64,000 nt of DNA. It comes from Symbiodinium natans. Its lineage: Eukaryota > Sar > Dinophyceae > Suessiales > Symbiodiniaceae. The notes beneath the pieces were generated by a model, which saw nothing but the letters and a program-made list of their open reading frames with translations, was not told the origin of the DNA and did no database searches. The stretch lies in assembly GCA_905221605.1 (NCBI GenBank), contig CAJNDS010001269.1, positions 250,001 to 314,000 of the forward strand, given 5' to 3'. How positions within the stretch are numbered: the stretch's first letter is position 1; every line of letters starts with the position of its first letter. This document shows, in pieces, positions 42,720 to 53,177 of the stretch. The position numbers and the translations under genes are program-made.

Positions 42720-42820
42720 GATAGCAACCCTAACCCTAAACCCCTAAACCCCTAAACCCCTAAAACCCCTAAACCCCTAAACCCCTAAAACCCCTAAAAC
42801 CCCTAAACCCCTAAACCCTA
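42720..42820 (-). repeat. AAACCCCT octamer / AAAACCCCT nonamer array
   Basis: About 11 units of AAACCCCT mixed with AAAACCCCT (complement TTTAGGGG, TTTTAGGGG). Confidence 0.95.
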
Positions 42821-42931
42821 GCACGCCAAGTGGCTGATTGTGCCATTCGATGTACAGCTCGGATCCCTGGTAGAACTTCCTGAGGATGATGGGGGATGCT
42901 AACTTGGAGTTTAGGCATCCAGCCTTGGGGA

Positions 42932-43025
42932 TGTTAGGGTTTAGGGCTTAGGATTTAAGGTTTGGGGTTAGGGTCTAGGGTTTAGGGGTTTAGGGTTTAG
43001 GGTGCTAAAGTTAGGGTTGAGGGTC
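42932..43025 (+). repeat. degenerate TTTAGGG tract
   Basis: About ten units with GCTTAGG, TTTAAGG and TTAGGGG variants. Confidence 0.85.
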
Positions 43026-43226
43026 TACGCTTGGGACGTTCCCCCCTTTTCCCCTAACAGTCCTGAATAGGGATTATAGTACCCCCCCTATTCTGTTCCC
43101 TGTTCAGGAGGAAACATCCCAAGGCCAGGGTCTAGGGATTAGGGTTCACAATGTGGCTTTTTTTAAAGTCAGGGATCCAGTCATCCAAGCCTGTAGGGGG
43201 CCGGGCGTCTGGGTTCTAAAGACTCT

Positions 43227-43319
43227 CTACTTGAAGGCTCATGGGTAGTTATAGGTAAGGCTATCAGTACCCTATATCAGGCCATAGCCGGTTAGAACTG
43301 TCCATGAACCTTTAAGTAG
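43227..43319. mobile_element. MITE-like element, family C (short copy)
   Basis: CTACTTGAAGGCTCATGGGT at the left; TCCATGAACCTTTAAGTAG at the right; 93 bp. Internal GCCATAGCCGGTTA differs from C1. Confidence 0.7.
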
Positions 43320-43405
43320 GTGTTGTGCTCCTGTGGCTGTTGGGCTTCGGCTCACGATCTTCCCCCTAAGCCGAAAGAATGCCCGAAACCGAGGCCAGGG
43401 TTCGT

Positions 43406-43476
43406 CCTAAACCCTAAACCCTAAACCCCAAACCGTAAACCCTAAACCCTAAACCCTAAACCCCAAACCCTAAATG
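43406..43476 (-). repeat. CCCTAAA telomere-like array
   Basis: About ten heptamers with CCCCAAA and CCGTAAA variants. Confidence 0.93.
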
Positions 43477-43749
43477 CCAAAGTGGTATGTCCATATCAGA
43501 CTGACCGGCGCGTAAGTCTTGACACCCCTCAGCCTATGGAACCAAACCTAAACCCTGGACCGTAATTCTGATCCCCAGTACCCTTAAACCCTAAACCCTT
43601 CCAAAGCCTAAACCCTGACGCTAAACTCCTTCCCTTGGCTCAGTAAACCTCGCTAGGTACGTGCGAAGACCGAGCCAAGTGTCATGGTCCCAAGGGTTGC
43701 ACCTGAACAGATCTGTGGGTTTTAGGGCTGTCGAGTTTGGCGACTTTGG

Positions 43750-43866
43750 TTTTTTGGGGTATTGTTGGGGTGTTTTTTTTGAGTTATTTTTGTTTTTGGG
43801 CGGGGGGGGGGGGGGGTTGGGGGGTTTGGGGGGTCTTCGGGTTTTGAGATTTGGGGGTTTGATTGA
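43750..43866 (+). repeat. T-rich to G-rich low-complexity tract with poly(G)
   Basis: T-rich sequence (about 43750-43797), a G run of about 15 (43802-43816), then TTGGGGGGTTTGGGGGG words. Opposed frames here (FLGGGG, PPPP) are artefacts. Confidence 0.88.
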
Positions 43867-44079
43867 GGGGTTTGGCATTTAAGGATTTCAGGATTTACGG
43901 ATTCAAGGGAGATTAGGAATCAAGGGATTCAATGTCATTAGTCCTGCATCTTAAACAAGGTGGAAACAGGAGCAGATGCTACCTGTAGTAGGAACAGGAG
44001 GCTCTAAATCCTGGACCTTTTTGGGTACGTATCGTATTGCTCATGGTGTGAGCCTACTGTTCAACCCTTACACCACCCG

Positions 44080-44465
44080 AACTTCAAAAACCCTAAACTC
44101 TGAAACCCAGAACGATGAACCCCTGAAACTTAATTTGTAGACTCCTAAGACCCTAAACCCTTAACCCTAAACCCCTATACCCCACAACCATGAACCCTAT
44201 AGCCCAAAACCTGAATGCAAAACACCGAAAACTCTAAAGCCATGAAACCCCGAACGATAAAGCCTAAAACCTCGAAACCCTAAACCCTGAAAACCGAAAC
44301 CATCAAAACCTTCAAACCTCTTCAGCCCTAACCCCTGAAAGCCCTGAAGGCCCCAAACCCAAAACCTTGAAACCCTTGTAGCCCTAGCTACACTGCAAAA
44401 CGCTTACACCCTAAACCCTTGAAACCCCAAACCGCCCCTAAACCCCCCAAAACCCTTGAAGACCC
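44080..44465 (-). repeat. long degenerate CCCTAAA region
   Basis: AACCCTGAAA, AAACCTCGAAACC, AACCCTTGAA words; essentially all of this 380-bp stretch is diverged telomere-like repeat. Confidence 0.75.
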
Positions 44466-44946
44466 GCCGCCTCAGTGGCTCAAGAGCGCCCCATACCCCT
44501 GGAGTAAAGAAAACACCTTGAGCTACCTAAGCTATATTCAGATTTATATTTACATTTCAGGAATATGCCTGTATGTCCCAATATCGCTTCAATCTGCCGG
44601 AAATATATACCTTTGTTCAAAACAAGCACAGAATAAGGCACGTTCCTTCATCAAGGGCGAGTCTATGCCTCGCGGGACGAGATGTTCGGAGCCCGAAGCC
44701 CTCAGCCCCAAAACAGTTGTATTGGGTGTATAGGGGTAAGGGGTTCGGGATGATTAGGTCCTAGAGCTGAAACCCTAGAAAACATGGCAAGTGCAACAAA
44801 GGCGCCTTCTTTAGTGACGTCATAGTTGTTGTTCTCATCTTTGCAGGCAGGCTTGCAGTCGTCCCCAATCTGGTAGCCTGCCGTGGTCTCTGTGTGTGTG
44901 TGCGCTTCCAGGGCTTCTGTGGGTTGCTGATTGCTGCTCCCCAAAG

Positions 44947-45063
44947 CTACTAATTGCTCAAGAACCCCCGAAAAATATGTTGTTCCCTATTAAGCGTAAT
45001 ATAGGGATTATCATTGTTGTTGTTTTTTTAAATGTTCTTTTGGGGTTCTTAAGCAAATAGTAG
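44947..45063. mobile_element. MITE-like element, family A copy
   Basis: CTACTAATTGCTCAAGAACC at the left; GGTTCTTAAGCAAATAGTAG at the right. CAAA is found next to both ends, offset by one base on the left, consistent with a slightly eroded 4-bp duplication. Confidence 0.78.
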
Positions 45064-45175
45064 CAAAAACCTAAGAAAAACCCTACACTGCATACACTCG
45101 TAGGAATATGGGCGGGTTGGGGCTTAGGGTTGAGGATCGATGGGGCGAGGTATGCGAGTTGCTGTACATCCTGGT

Positions 45176-45235
45176 CCTAAACCCTAAACCCTAAACCCTA
45201 AACCCTAAACCCGAAACCCTAAACCTTAAAACCCG
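45176..45235 (-). repeat. CCCTAAA telomere-like tract
   Basis: About seven heptamers. Further tracts: 45337-45368 (+), 45548-45592 (-), 45832-45865 (+). Confidence 0.9.
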
Positions 45236-46079
45236 AATTCAACCTGTTCAGAAACTCAGGGTCGCTTCTTTGGAGTTGAGGGTTGCTTGGCCGGGCTGAA
45301 ATCTTACCTTGTGGGGTTGGCTCAGAGGTCTCGTCTTAGGGTTTAGGGTTTAGGTTTGGGGTTTAGGGAATAGAGCGGATTTTGGCCGGTAGTGTGCAGG
45401 GCTTGGGAGATCTTAGAGCCCGGAAAAGATGGAGTAGCTACAGCTTCGCAATATCTCATGTACATCGCTACCTACCGAACGCTCCTGGACAATACGCCCC
45501 GCAAGGCCCTAAATCCCTGAACGCTTCAAGCTCCGAACCCGAAGACCCTAACCCTCAACCCTAAACCCGAAACCCTAAACCCGAAACCCTATAAGTCCAA
45601 GTAGGTCCTGAAGCCGCATTGTTCTGGGAGTCGAACAACCGGTTGGCGTTCCTTGTTTTGCGGGTGCGGGAAGAAGGCTCGGGTTTCCGGGGTTTGGACC
45701 TACCGGCGTTGAGGGTATAAAGCCTACTGTACTCCACTTGCGCACCTACCTGTCTTTCAACCACAGCTGACTTGTTGGAGCGGAGAGCCTCAGGCCCCAA
45801 ACACCTGCAAGGGACCCTCTGGGCCCGGAGAGTTTAGGGTTTAGGACCTAGAGTTTAGGGTTTCGGCCTGTGAAACAGCCTCAAGAACTGCCCTTAACAT
45901 CAAATCAAGAGCGCATGAGGGGGTTGAACAAAACTAGTGGACTCGTGGCCTCTTTGTACGCAACAAATTAAGCTTGGGACAACATGATAGTAGAGTCGCC
46001 CTGCCAGACAAACCGTGATCTGGATCAACCCTACATGCCATGCATGTTTTCGTTTCCCTTCTGTGGCACTACAGTCATC

Positions 46080-46127
46080 CTACACCCTAAACCCTCAACC
46101 CTAGGCGCTAAACCCTAAACCCTATAG
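46080..46127 (-). repeat. CCCTAAA tract
   Basis: About six heptamers with CAACCCT and GCGCTAAA variants. Confidence 0.85.
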
Positions 46128-46404
46128 TCAGCAGTCATCCTTATTAGCCGGCATGCTGGACGTTGTTGCTCTGCTCGCGCAACTTGTTGTTGGAGCCACG
46201 GGGGCCTAAGACGAGCAGCAAGAGCTGAGGCTTTAGGATGCAGGGATGTTGGGGGTTTGGGGTTTAGGGTTTAGGGCCCAAAGTTTAGGGTTTTGGGTTT
46301 AGGGGTTTACATTGTTTCAGGCTTGAGGAAGCTTATATTGTGCGGGACTGCAATAAGGACATGGGCAAGTATGTGCGACATACCTCGACATGCTGGTACA
46401 ACCC

Positions 46405-46520
46405 CAACCCCTAAACCCTAAACCCGACACCTTCGAATTGACTCGGAGACTTGAAAAAGAACCCTCAACCCTAAACCCTAAACCCTCAACCCTAAACCCG
46501 GAACCTTCGAATTGACTCGG
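46405..46520 (-). repeat. duplicated CCCTAAA-containing segment
   Basis: AAACCCTAAACCCG(A/G), then ACCTTCGAATTGACTCGG and AGAC(T/C)TGAAAAA, occurs twice (from about 46412 and from about 46485), a tandem duplication of about 75 bp that includes the telomere-like tract. Confidence 0.8.
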
Positions 46521-46670
46521 AGACCTGAAAAACCCAGGTGAGGTCCCGGCTGTTGAGGTACATGTCCTCGGATGGACTTTTTGTGTGCCCCTTTGGTCGC
46601 CGTACATACATGTGCCGACATTTTCATACCTGCATGTACGTATATACGTATATGTCTAGCTACAAGTATA

Positions 46671-46778
46671 CTTGGTAGCCCAGTAACCATATTATAATAG
46701 GGCACCATTTTTTGGGTTGGGTACTTTATAAGGGAACCTTGAACCAAAAATGGTAAAGGGTACCACTGGGCTGCCAAG
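46671..46778. mobile_element. MITE-like element, family B copy
   Basis: CTTGGTAGCCCAGTAACCAT at the left and GGTACCACTGGGCTGCCAAG at the right. Flanks TATA and CATA agree at 3 of 4 bases. Confidence 0.85.
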
Positions 46779-46914
46779 CATAATAAATGTAACTATAAAA
46801 TACAAAAAAACTTAACTTCGAACATCCTCACCTTGATCCTCGATAAAAAAAAGAAAGAACGCAAATAAGATGCTCAACCAAAGACACATTGATTCATATA
46901 CGCTTCTTAGTGTG

Positions 46915-47030
46915 TTCTTGCAACTGGGGTTGGGCACTCCAGGGACACTCTGGGGTTGGGCACGTTGGGCACTCCAGGGATGAGCGAGGAGTAGACCGGG
47001 CGAGGAAAAGAGTTCCGGGCGAGGAAAAGA
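46915..47030. repeat. short direct repeats
   Basis: GGGTTGGGCAC then TCCAGGGA-like words repeat at 46926-46980, and CCGGGCGAGGAAAAGA(G/A)TT twice at 46997-47035. Confidence 0.7.
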
Positions 47031-47059
47031 ATTGAGTTTAAATTTGAAAAGCCCACACC

Positions 47060-47155
47060 GAAGGTGGGGAATAAATACATAAATAAATAAATATATATGT
47101 ATATAATGTTTTATTTCTTACTGTATGTATGTATAGATGTATATATATAGATATC
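47060..47155. repeat. AT-rich low-complexity tract
   Basis: AAATACATAAATAAATAAAT and TATATGTATATAATG; no feature beyond composition. Confidence 0.8.
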
Positions 47156-47340
47156 ATGTCGGAAACATCGACCCTTAGCCGATGGAGCAGCATGGGGAGT
47201 TTGTGCATTTTTCTGCCGGCACATACACCTACCTTCCAACCTCAACCTCAAACAAAGGCAAGGCAAGATCTCAGTTCTTGAATGCCGAAACCCTCACAAG
47301 ACCTCTAGCAGTCCCTTCTTCGGGGCAGCTTCATGCCTAG

Positions 47341-47776
47341 TATCATACCGTGCCAGAAAAACAGAACTACAATAAAGTGACCTGGTGGGATTTGACAGGG
47401 ATGCTGCAAACTCATGACCCAAAAACCTCCTTGGCAGGCCAGCGTCAGCATGAGAAGACCAAATCGCTGCAAGCAGCAAGGTCAGAATTTGTCCTCAAGC
47501 GCTCTGAGCTATGCGATGTGGAAATGGGGCATACGGTTCTTAGTCTGGCTAGGGTTAAGTAAGGGTTGTCTTTAGGGAGTGGTTTAGGGTTTGCAGTCTA
47601 TAAGCTTCAGGAATGAAGAGGACTTCGAAGCAAAAGCTGGCGAATTCTTCAAGGAGAAAAAGCCTGGTGGTAGAAACGAGTCATGGCATACCTTGTTCAT
47701 AAACAGCTGGCAGAACATAGTTGGGACCGATTGCGAACTGATCGTTCCTAAGATGTTTGAAACAAGTACTGTCTGA
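47341..47776 (+). CDS. candidate two-exon gene fragment with a 43-nt telomere-like intron
   Basis: Exon 1 is open from 47341 after a CATGCCTAG acceptor-like site and reads through NYNKVTWWDLTGMLQTHDPK to VLSLAR at 47553. A donor AGG|GTTAAGT lies in phase 0 at 47554. The proposed intron 47554-47596 consists largely of GGTTTAGGGTTT words and ends TTTGCAG. Exon 2 resumes in phase 0 with SISFRNEEDFEAKAGEFF and continues through WHTLFINSWQNIVGTDC to a stop at 47774-47776. The residues are mixed and unlike repeat-derived peptides. I recognise no domain. No upstream start exon is identified, and the last stop could itself be read-through into a donor (GTCTGAG). Confidence 0.4.
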
Positions 47777-48160
47777 GCCTAACGCCTACATCCCAAACTA
47801 CCCAATCACCCGGGGAGGGAAGGGGGGGAGCAGAAAAATGGGGTGCTAATTGCCATCATGATGTGCCAGGTCAGTATGATTAGAGGCATTGCTGTCGATA
47901 TTCCACCAACCACCATGCGAATACCGTCATTCCTGAGATCACGCGTAGGATCAGTCCCGTAGTATCACCCTGAACCCATCTGAACCCTACATGTTGAAGT
48001 CTAACGTGTGAATCGTGACGTAACTTCGGGGGTTCGCGTTTAGGGTTGTGGTTGCCCAAGCCAAGCCTCTGCCCAAAACCAGGGGGGTGGAGCCGAGGGA
48101 CCTTGAGGTTTCGAAAGCCCACTGAAATACCTGGGTTTAGTTTAGGGTTTAGGGTTACAG

Positions 48161-48415
48161 TCTGGAAATACAAGCACAAGCATGTCACACCTTAGCTATT
48201 TGGAGTATGCGCCCTTCTCCCGCGATCTGAATCCTAGCCAAGCTTCGAGGCTTGGCCATGTTTACAAGCGTGAGGCAAATAAGACAGCACTTGATTGGCT
48301 GCCGGGGGCCACTTTGCTGGGGTCGCGAAATGCTGCGAGTTCGCACGTAACGTCGCTGGGTTCTGACATGGATGGCCCGAATTTCGTCTCATGGAACATT
48401 TTGTTCAATGTTTAG
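48161..48415 (+). CDS. candidate exon following a telomere-like acceptor
   Basis: The open frame begins exactly after GGGTTTAGGGTTACAG (acceptor at 48160) and reads through MSHLSYLEYAPFSRDLN and LDWLPGATLLGSRNAASS to a stop at 48413-48415. Composition is ordinary for protein and no domain is recognised. It lies 385 bp downstream of the 47.3-kb candidate on the same strand and may belong to the same gene. Both proposed acceptors come from a telomere-like tract ending CAG and are followed by TCT. The frame may instead continue through a GTTTAGTTCC donor-like site near 48410. Confidence 0.35.
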   Translation, partial: SGNTSTSMSHLSYLEYAPFSRDLNPSQASRLGHVYKREANKTALDWLPGATLLGSRNAASSHVTSLGSDMDGPNFVSWNILFNV

Positions 48416-48545
48416 TTCCTTCAGGCAGGGGAAGCGCGGAGGGGTTCTGGGGTATCCTTTGCGAATGTGGCGCTGCCAGTGATGGGAAGAAGTTAATCTG
48501 GGCTTCTTGTAAATTGGCATGGGGTTTAGGGGTTTATGTCAATAA

Positions 48546-48612
48546 AGCCCTAAACCCTAAACCCCAAACCCCAAACCCCAAACCCTAAACCCTAAACCCT
48601 AAACCCTACACA
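48546..48612 (-). repeat. CCCTAAA / CCCCAAA tract
   Basis: About nine heptamers, the middle three AAACCCC. Confidence 0.93.
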
Positions 48613-48687
48613 GGGTTTAGGGGTTAGGGCCATGCCCTATAGTCGTATCGCCTTGCAGAGGCCAAACCCTGGACCCTGAAACCGGCA

Positions 48688-48875
48688 CTACTTGGAGGTT
48701 CATGGTACTTATTGGGTTTAGGGTTTAGGGTTTAGGGTTTAGGGTTCAGGGTTTCGGGTCCAATTTTCACTGGACTTACAACCCAGTTATGAGCCCCTTA
48801 AAGTGCCCTAACATGGCTAGAAGTGCAGTGAGTACAGTTAAAATTGGTTGATAAGTACCATGAACCTCCAAGTAG
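48688..48875. mobile_element. family C element split by a telomeric repeat
   Basis: CTACTTGGAGGTTCATGGTA at the left and TACCATGAACCTCCAAGTAG at the right are perfect inverted repeats over 20 bp. Flanks GGCA and GGCC agree at 3 of 4 bases. The body matches family C copies at 26909 and 54583 except for the insert at 48714-48759. Confidence 0.9.
48714..48759 (+). repeat. TTTAGGG tract inserted inside a family C element
   Basis: 46 bp of TTTAGGG (four perfect heptamers, then TTCAGGG and TTTCGGG) lie between GGTACTTATT and CCAATTTTCAC. Undisturbed family C copies have only about four bases there. Confidence 0.92.
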
Positions 48876-48879
48876 GGCC

Positions 48880-50100
48880 TTCTTTCTACCCACAAGTCAA
48901 CGGCCACAGAAATACATGATCATGTCCCGAAATAGAGGGGGCACCCCTGTACCAACATGGTCCGCTCCCCCTTGTGTAAGGACACCCCAAAATAGGTACC
49001 CTCATGTGATGGTTTAGGTTTTAGGACGGAAGGCTGCAGCGTATATTTGGGGGCTTTTTTGGTTTAGGGTAGGCTTATCTTGTGGCTTGAAGGACACTTT
49101 TCCTAGGGTTTTTGGGGGCCCAAACCCAAAAACCCTAAACCCGGTCTTTAAAAGAACCTGGGCTCTTTTGGGGCGTAAGCTTTCAAGGTTTAAGTTTGAG
49201 GAGAAAGAAACCTGTCCAATTAAGGTGTGGACAAAATGAACGCGCAAAAGGCAGTCAGGGTTCAGGGGTTTCGGCCTGAATTCGGATTGGAAGTAGTATG
49301 GGGGGATGCACCCTGCATGGGGTCATGGCCTTACGGGGCGATATGCCCCCAGTTTCAGGGTTCGCGCCGATTTCCTACAGGGATGGCACCCGCAGTGCTT
49401 TGCCGTGGTTTAGGGTCAGGGTTTTAGGTCATCTCCTCAGATTCTAAACCCGAAACCCGAAACCCCAAACCAACTCCAAACAAGCTGGATTCCCATACGC
49501 CCCTCTTCCAGTAGACCCGAAACGCTGCGGTGGTGCTAAACCATGCAGCACCAGCACAGCTTGCGCAGGGCTAGGGGAGGACCCGTTGCTTCAGGCTCCT
49601 CATGACGGACTTTCTGGCTTTGATCTCATCCTGGAGGCATGCGGTGGCTTGCTTGTTGTTTGGGTGTAGGGTTGAAGCGGGAAGGCCTGTGAGGTAGCTT
49701 CATGCAGGTGACGTTACGCATGAACATGCATAAACTCATTCGATCGCGCTCCCGAATTCTAAGACCATCTCATGCCCATACTGAAACGGGAAATGACATC
49801 TCAAACGCTTCAAGACATGTTTGTTGCACTTGTTTAGGGGAGCAGGCCGTGCGAGTGCAATGCAAGGCGAATTCTGACACTAAGCTCAGATGTTGAGGCC
49901 GTGGGTCGTTTAGCATATTCAACATGAGTTCAGATCAAAACTAGCCTTTACATATCTACCGCCCGTCCTTTGGGGGGAGGGGAAAGAAAGCAAACTGTAC
50001 TGGTCCCTGAATAAGGTGAATACCCAAACCGAAGCATTTGTAGAGCTGTTGTGGTCCGTTGTGGGGCCCAACCTTCACAGCTTTCTGCACCATAGTACAG
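48880..50100. other. unassigned sequence
   Basis: Contains weak telomere-like words at 49060-49145 and 49410-49475. Frames of 64-77 codons are not supported. Confidence 0.4.
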
Positions 50101-50101
50101 C

Positions 50102-50214
50102 AAACCCTAAACCCTAAACCCTAAACTTCTAAACCCCAAACCGTAAACCCTAAACCCTAAACCCTAAACCCTAAACCCTAAACCCTAAACCCTAAACGTA
50201 AACCCTAGACCGCA
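50102..50214 (-). repeat. CCCTAAA telomere-like array
   Basis: About 15 heptamers, nine of them in an unbroken run. Confidence 0.95.
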
Positions 50215-50293
50215 CGCTCGCAAAAACATCGGCCAGCCGAAGGGCCTCGACCTTGCGATGTTCGGCTTCTGCAGCAAGCGCCTTCGGATTCTT

Positions 50294-50397
50294 ACTTACT
50301 GTTGGATGGTAGGGAATGAGGGAATGAGGCACCCCCACCCTTCAAGGGATTATCTCGGGTACCTCATTCCCTCATTCCCTACTAACTAACAGTAAGT
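50294..50397. mobile_element. MITE-like palindromic element, family G copy 3
   Basis: ACTTACTGTTGGATGGTAGG pairs with CCTACTAACTAACAGTAAGT. Arms continue through GAATGAGGGAATGAGG and CCTCATTCCCTCATTC. 104 bp. Confidence 0.88.
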
Positions 50398-50850
50398 AGT
50401 ATAGGCCCTTGATTTAGGGGCCCTTGTAACTGCGGCTTAGGGCCTTAGGGCCTTAGGGCCTAGGGTTTAGGGTTCAGGGTTTAGTGTTCAGGACCTACAT
50501 CCCGCGTATCCCCTATGCAACTTCCGAACCTTGTAAGGAAAGTAATGGGATCAAATTCAGGGACCCTCGTATGGATTCGCTGTGGTTTTGGAAGTAGGGC
50601 CGCGGTGGCTTCCAAGGGAATGGCTGCATGGGAGACATGCAACAAAATCATTGGCTTGGCATTTGTTGTGTGTGCTCAGAACGCGTGATAGTACGACACG
50701 GCCATACAGGGACCTGTTGAAGTAGGATGCACATGGCATATGTTTTGCACCTTAGCTCATAGCAAAAAATATGTAAGGGCCAAACCAGGAAACCCTAAGA
50801 ACCACTCAGGCTCCTGCGGCCCTAAACCCTAAACCCTAAAACCTACCAGC

Positions 50851-50919
50851 ACCCCCCAACTACCCTTTAACCATATTAGTAGCGTATATACCCCCTTTAT
50901 TAAAGGGTAGTTGGGGGGT
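50851..50919. mobile_element. MITE-like palindromic element, family I
   Basis: ACCCCCCAACTACCCTTTAA and TTAAAGGGTAGTTGGGGGGT form a perfect 20-bp inverted repeat with a 29-bp spacer. A single copy in this window. Confidence 0.8.
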
Positions 50920-51580
50920 TCAGGTAAAGTCTAAACCCTAAACCAAAGAGTATGTAGCCGGTTCGCCACACAAACACCAGTGCAAAGCCAAGGCTGAGCG
51001 GCAAAGGTCTGCTAGGGAATCACTACGTGACGGGCAGGACAATGTGACTTTAGGGCTTATAGGCCCTGACTCTAAAAAACAACCCCTAAACCCTAAACCC
51101 CAAACCCTAAACTTCGAGGGTGCTATGGCTTAACGCTACCAGAGACTTTGATTTTAAGGTTTCTGCCAGCTAACTAAAATCTACTCTCCCAGCCTTCTCG
51201 CGGCAGATGTCTGTGAGCGCCTGACTCTGATGCTGGTGCGGTCAAGCTATATGCTCCCCGTACAAGACTGCTTTGCTTAAACCTTCCTTTGGATTGTATC
51301 AACAAAACGAAACACTTGAAACATAGCTACATAGCTGCTAAGGACACCATAGACAGGGGCACTAAGCTGCAGGTTCCAGAGGCATGGTTGGGCCTGAGGG
51401 AGTGGGGGGTTTAGGGTTTAGGGAGTGGGGGGGCTTCCTTTACCTTCAGCGCTAGGCAGCCGTGCAAAACTAATTTAGGCCCTGAACCCTAAACCCTAAA
51501 CCCTGCACCCCAAAAACTTCGACGGGGCCCGAGGGACCCCAGTACTGCAGTGATCAAAGTCTAATTAACTGCTTACTCAG

Positions 51581-51924
51581 AGTCGCCGCTTGTCAACGAC
51601 CGGAGTATTTTTGCCCTCATCATTAAGTACTTTCGGAAGCCTTTGCCGTACATGTTGCACAGGCCCAGGGCCCGTGAAATAACACCTTTCCACGAAATGG
51701 GCCAAGCTACTCTATGTTCCGTTGATGATGAGTATACCGTAGTTACACTAGATTGCGGCCCTTATTCTGAAAGTTGGATTCCTCAAGCAAAAGGTGTTGG
51801 AGGCTCTTTGGAAAGACCCACCACCGACGTGCTTAGCGCTGTGCCCACAGACCCAGAAGTTCGACTTCTGCCTGACCGCATGAAGGGTCCCTTTGATGCC
51901 GGGGGCTGTCCGGTTGGGGGGTAG
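51581..51924 (+). CDS. candidate exon, function unknown
   Basis: The open frame follows a good acceptor-like CTGCTTACTCAG (ending 51580). It encodes about 114 residues, including LVNDRSIFALIIKYFRKPLP and then REITPFHEMGQATLCSVDDE and YTVVTLDCGPYSESWIPQ before a stop at 51922-51924. The alternating hydrophobic/charged pattern and lack of repeat bias support a real exon. No family recognised. The stop is followed by unremarkable sequence, so the true 3' splice or end position is unknown. It could also be a gene relic. Confidence 0.42.
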
Positions 51925-52198
51925 AATGTAGGTTGGGGTAGAGTGCTTACAGTAGACGTCTGTTCTTGGAGGAGCTGTGCCAAGAGCAGCAGGGTGGTTA
52001 CAGGGGCACTTTTAACTTCGTGCTTGTTAAGTTTGGGGCCCTAAACCCTAAACGCGTAAATGCGAGTTGGCCCACTATTGCACCATGGCCCAAGGAACAT
52101 CCTTGCCATGTGACATCACCGGCTCAAGTCTATCCCCAACCCCTACACTCCAAGCGGCTAGCATCCCTAGACCCCAAAGCCTAAACCCTGAACAGAAA

Positions 52199-52335
52199 CA
52201 AAAAACCTGAACCTAAAAACCCTAAAAACCCTTAAAACCCTGAAACCCCTAAAAACCCTAAAACCCCTAAAAACCCTAAAACCCCTAAAACCCCTAAAAA
52301 GCCCTAAAAACCCCTAACAAGCCTAAACAACCTAA
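52199..52335 (-). repeat. AAAACCCCT / AAAAACCCT variant array
   Basis: About 15 units of 8-10 bp (CCCTAAAAA, CCCCTAAAA); the A tract and C tract lengths both vary. Confidence 0.9.
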
Positions 52336-52399
52336 AAAAGCCTCGGACCGAAGGGTTCTTAGGGCTGTCAGAGTTGAAGGACTTAAGGGTTTTCAGGGC

Positions 52400-52465
52400 T
52401 TTTTGTGGGTTAGGAGATTTAGGGTTTAGGGATTTAGGGGTTTAGGGATTTAGGGTTTGAGGGCT
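52400..52465 (+). repeat. TTTAGGGA / TTTAGGGG octamer tract
   Basis: GATTTAGGG and GGTTTAGGG alternate for about seven units; opposite in orientation to its neighbour. Confidence 0.85.
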
Positions 52466-52508
52466 TAAGGGCTTCTAGGTTTCAAATGCTCGAGTGCTTT
52501 TCTTGAGG

Positions 52509-52612
52509 GGCATAGAAACACCCTAAACCCTAAACCCTAAACCCTAAACCCTAAACCCTAAACCCTAAACCCTAACCCTAAACCCCAAACCCTAAACCCT
52601 AAACCCTAAAGA
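52509..52612 (-). repeat. CCCTAAA telomere-like array
   Basis: About 14 heptamers, one CCCTAAC. Confidence 0.95.
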
Positions 52613-52699
52613 TGGTTGGCGAGCCTCCTTCTCCGCGGGGGCACGGGCCGCAAGCAGCTCCTATCACCGAGCGCTCAAAGAAAACCCTTCCTAGACTTC

Positions 52700-52773
52700 C
52701 TAAACCCTAAACCCTAAACCCTAAACCCTAAACCCTAAACCCTAAACCCTAAACCCTAAACCCTAAACCCAAG
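52700..52773 (-). repeat. CCCTAAA telomere-like array
   Basis: Ten perfect heptamers. Confidence 0.95.
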
Positions 52774-53177
52774 AGCAGGCTTGGGGTTCTTAAGCGAAAC
52801 CCTGAACCCTACGCCCTCAACCCTAAACCCCAAACCCCCTTAAACCCGTGTCCCTGAACCCTTAAGGGGTTTAGGAGTTAGGGAGGGTTCAGGCTTCAAG
52901 GGCGAAAGCCCCCAAAAGGAGTCCTCTTGTTCATTCCTTGAGGGCAAAATAAACACCATCATTGGGGTTTCTCACCCTACACTGCTGTACTCCCTATCAG
53001 GGAACATAGGTCTTAAACCCTTTTGGGGTAATTTGGTCCCAAGACCCTACAAATCCTGCAACCCCATAAGCCCCACAAACCCTACAAACCCTGGAAAGCC
53101 TGGAAGCCCTACAAACCCTTGCCAACCCTCCAAACCCTCGAAACCTTACAAACCCCAAAGCATCCTAAAACCAAAGC

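Noticed and set aside
44020-44090. Possible tRNA-like pattern (GTTCAACCCTTACACCAC)
   Set aside because: No matching acceptor, D or anticodon stems could be drawn.
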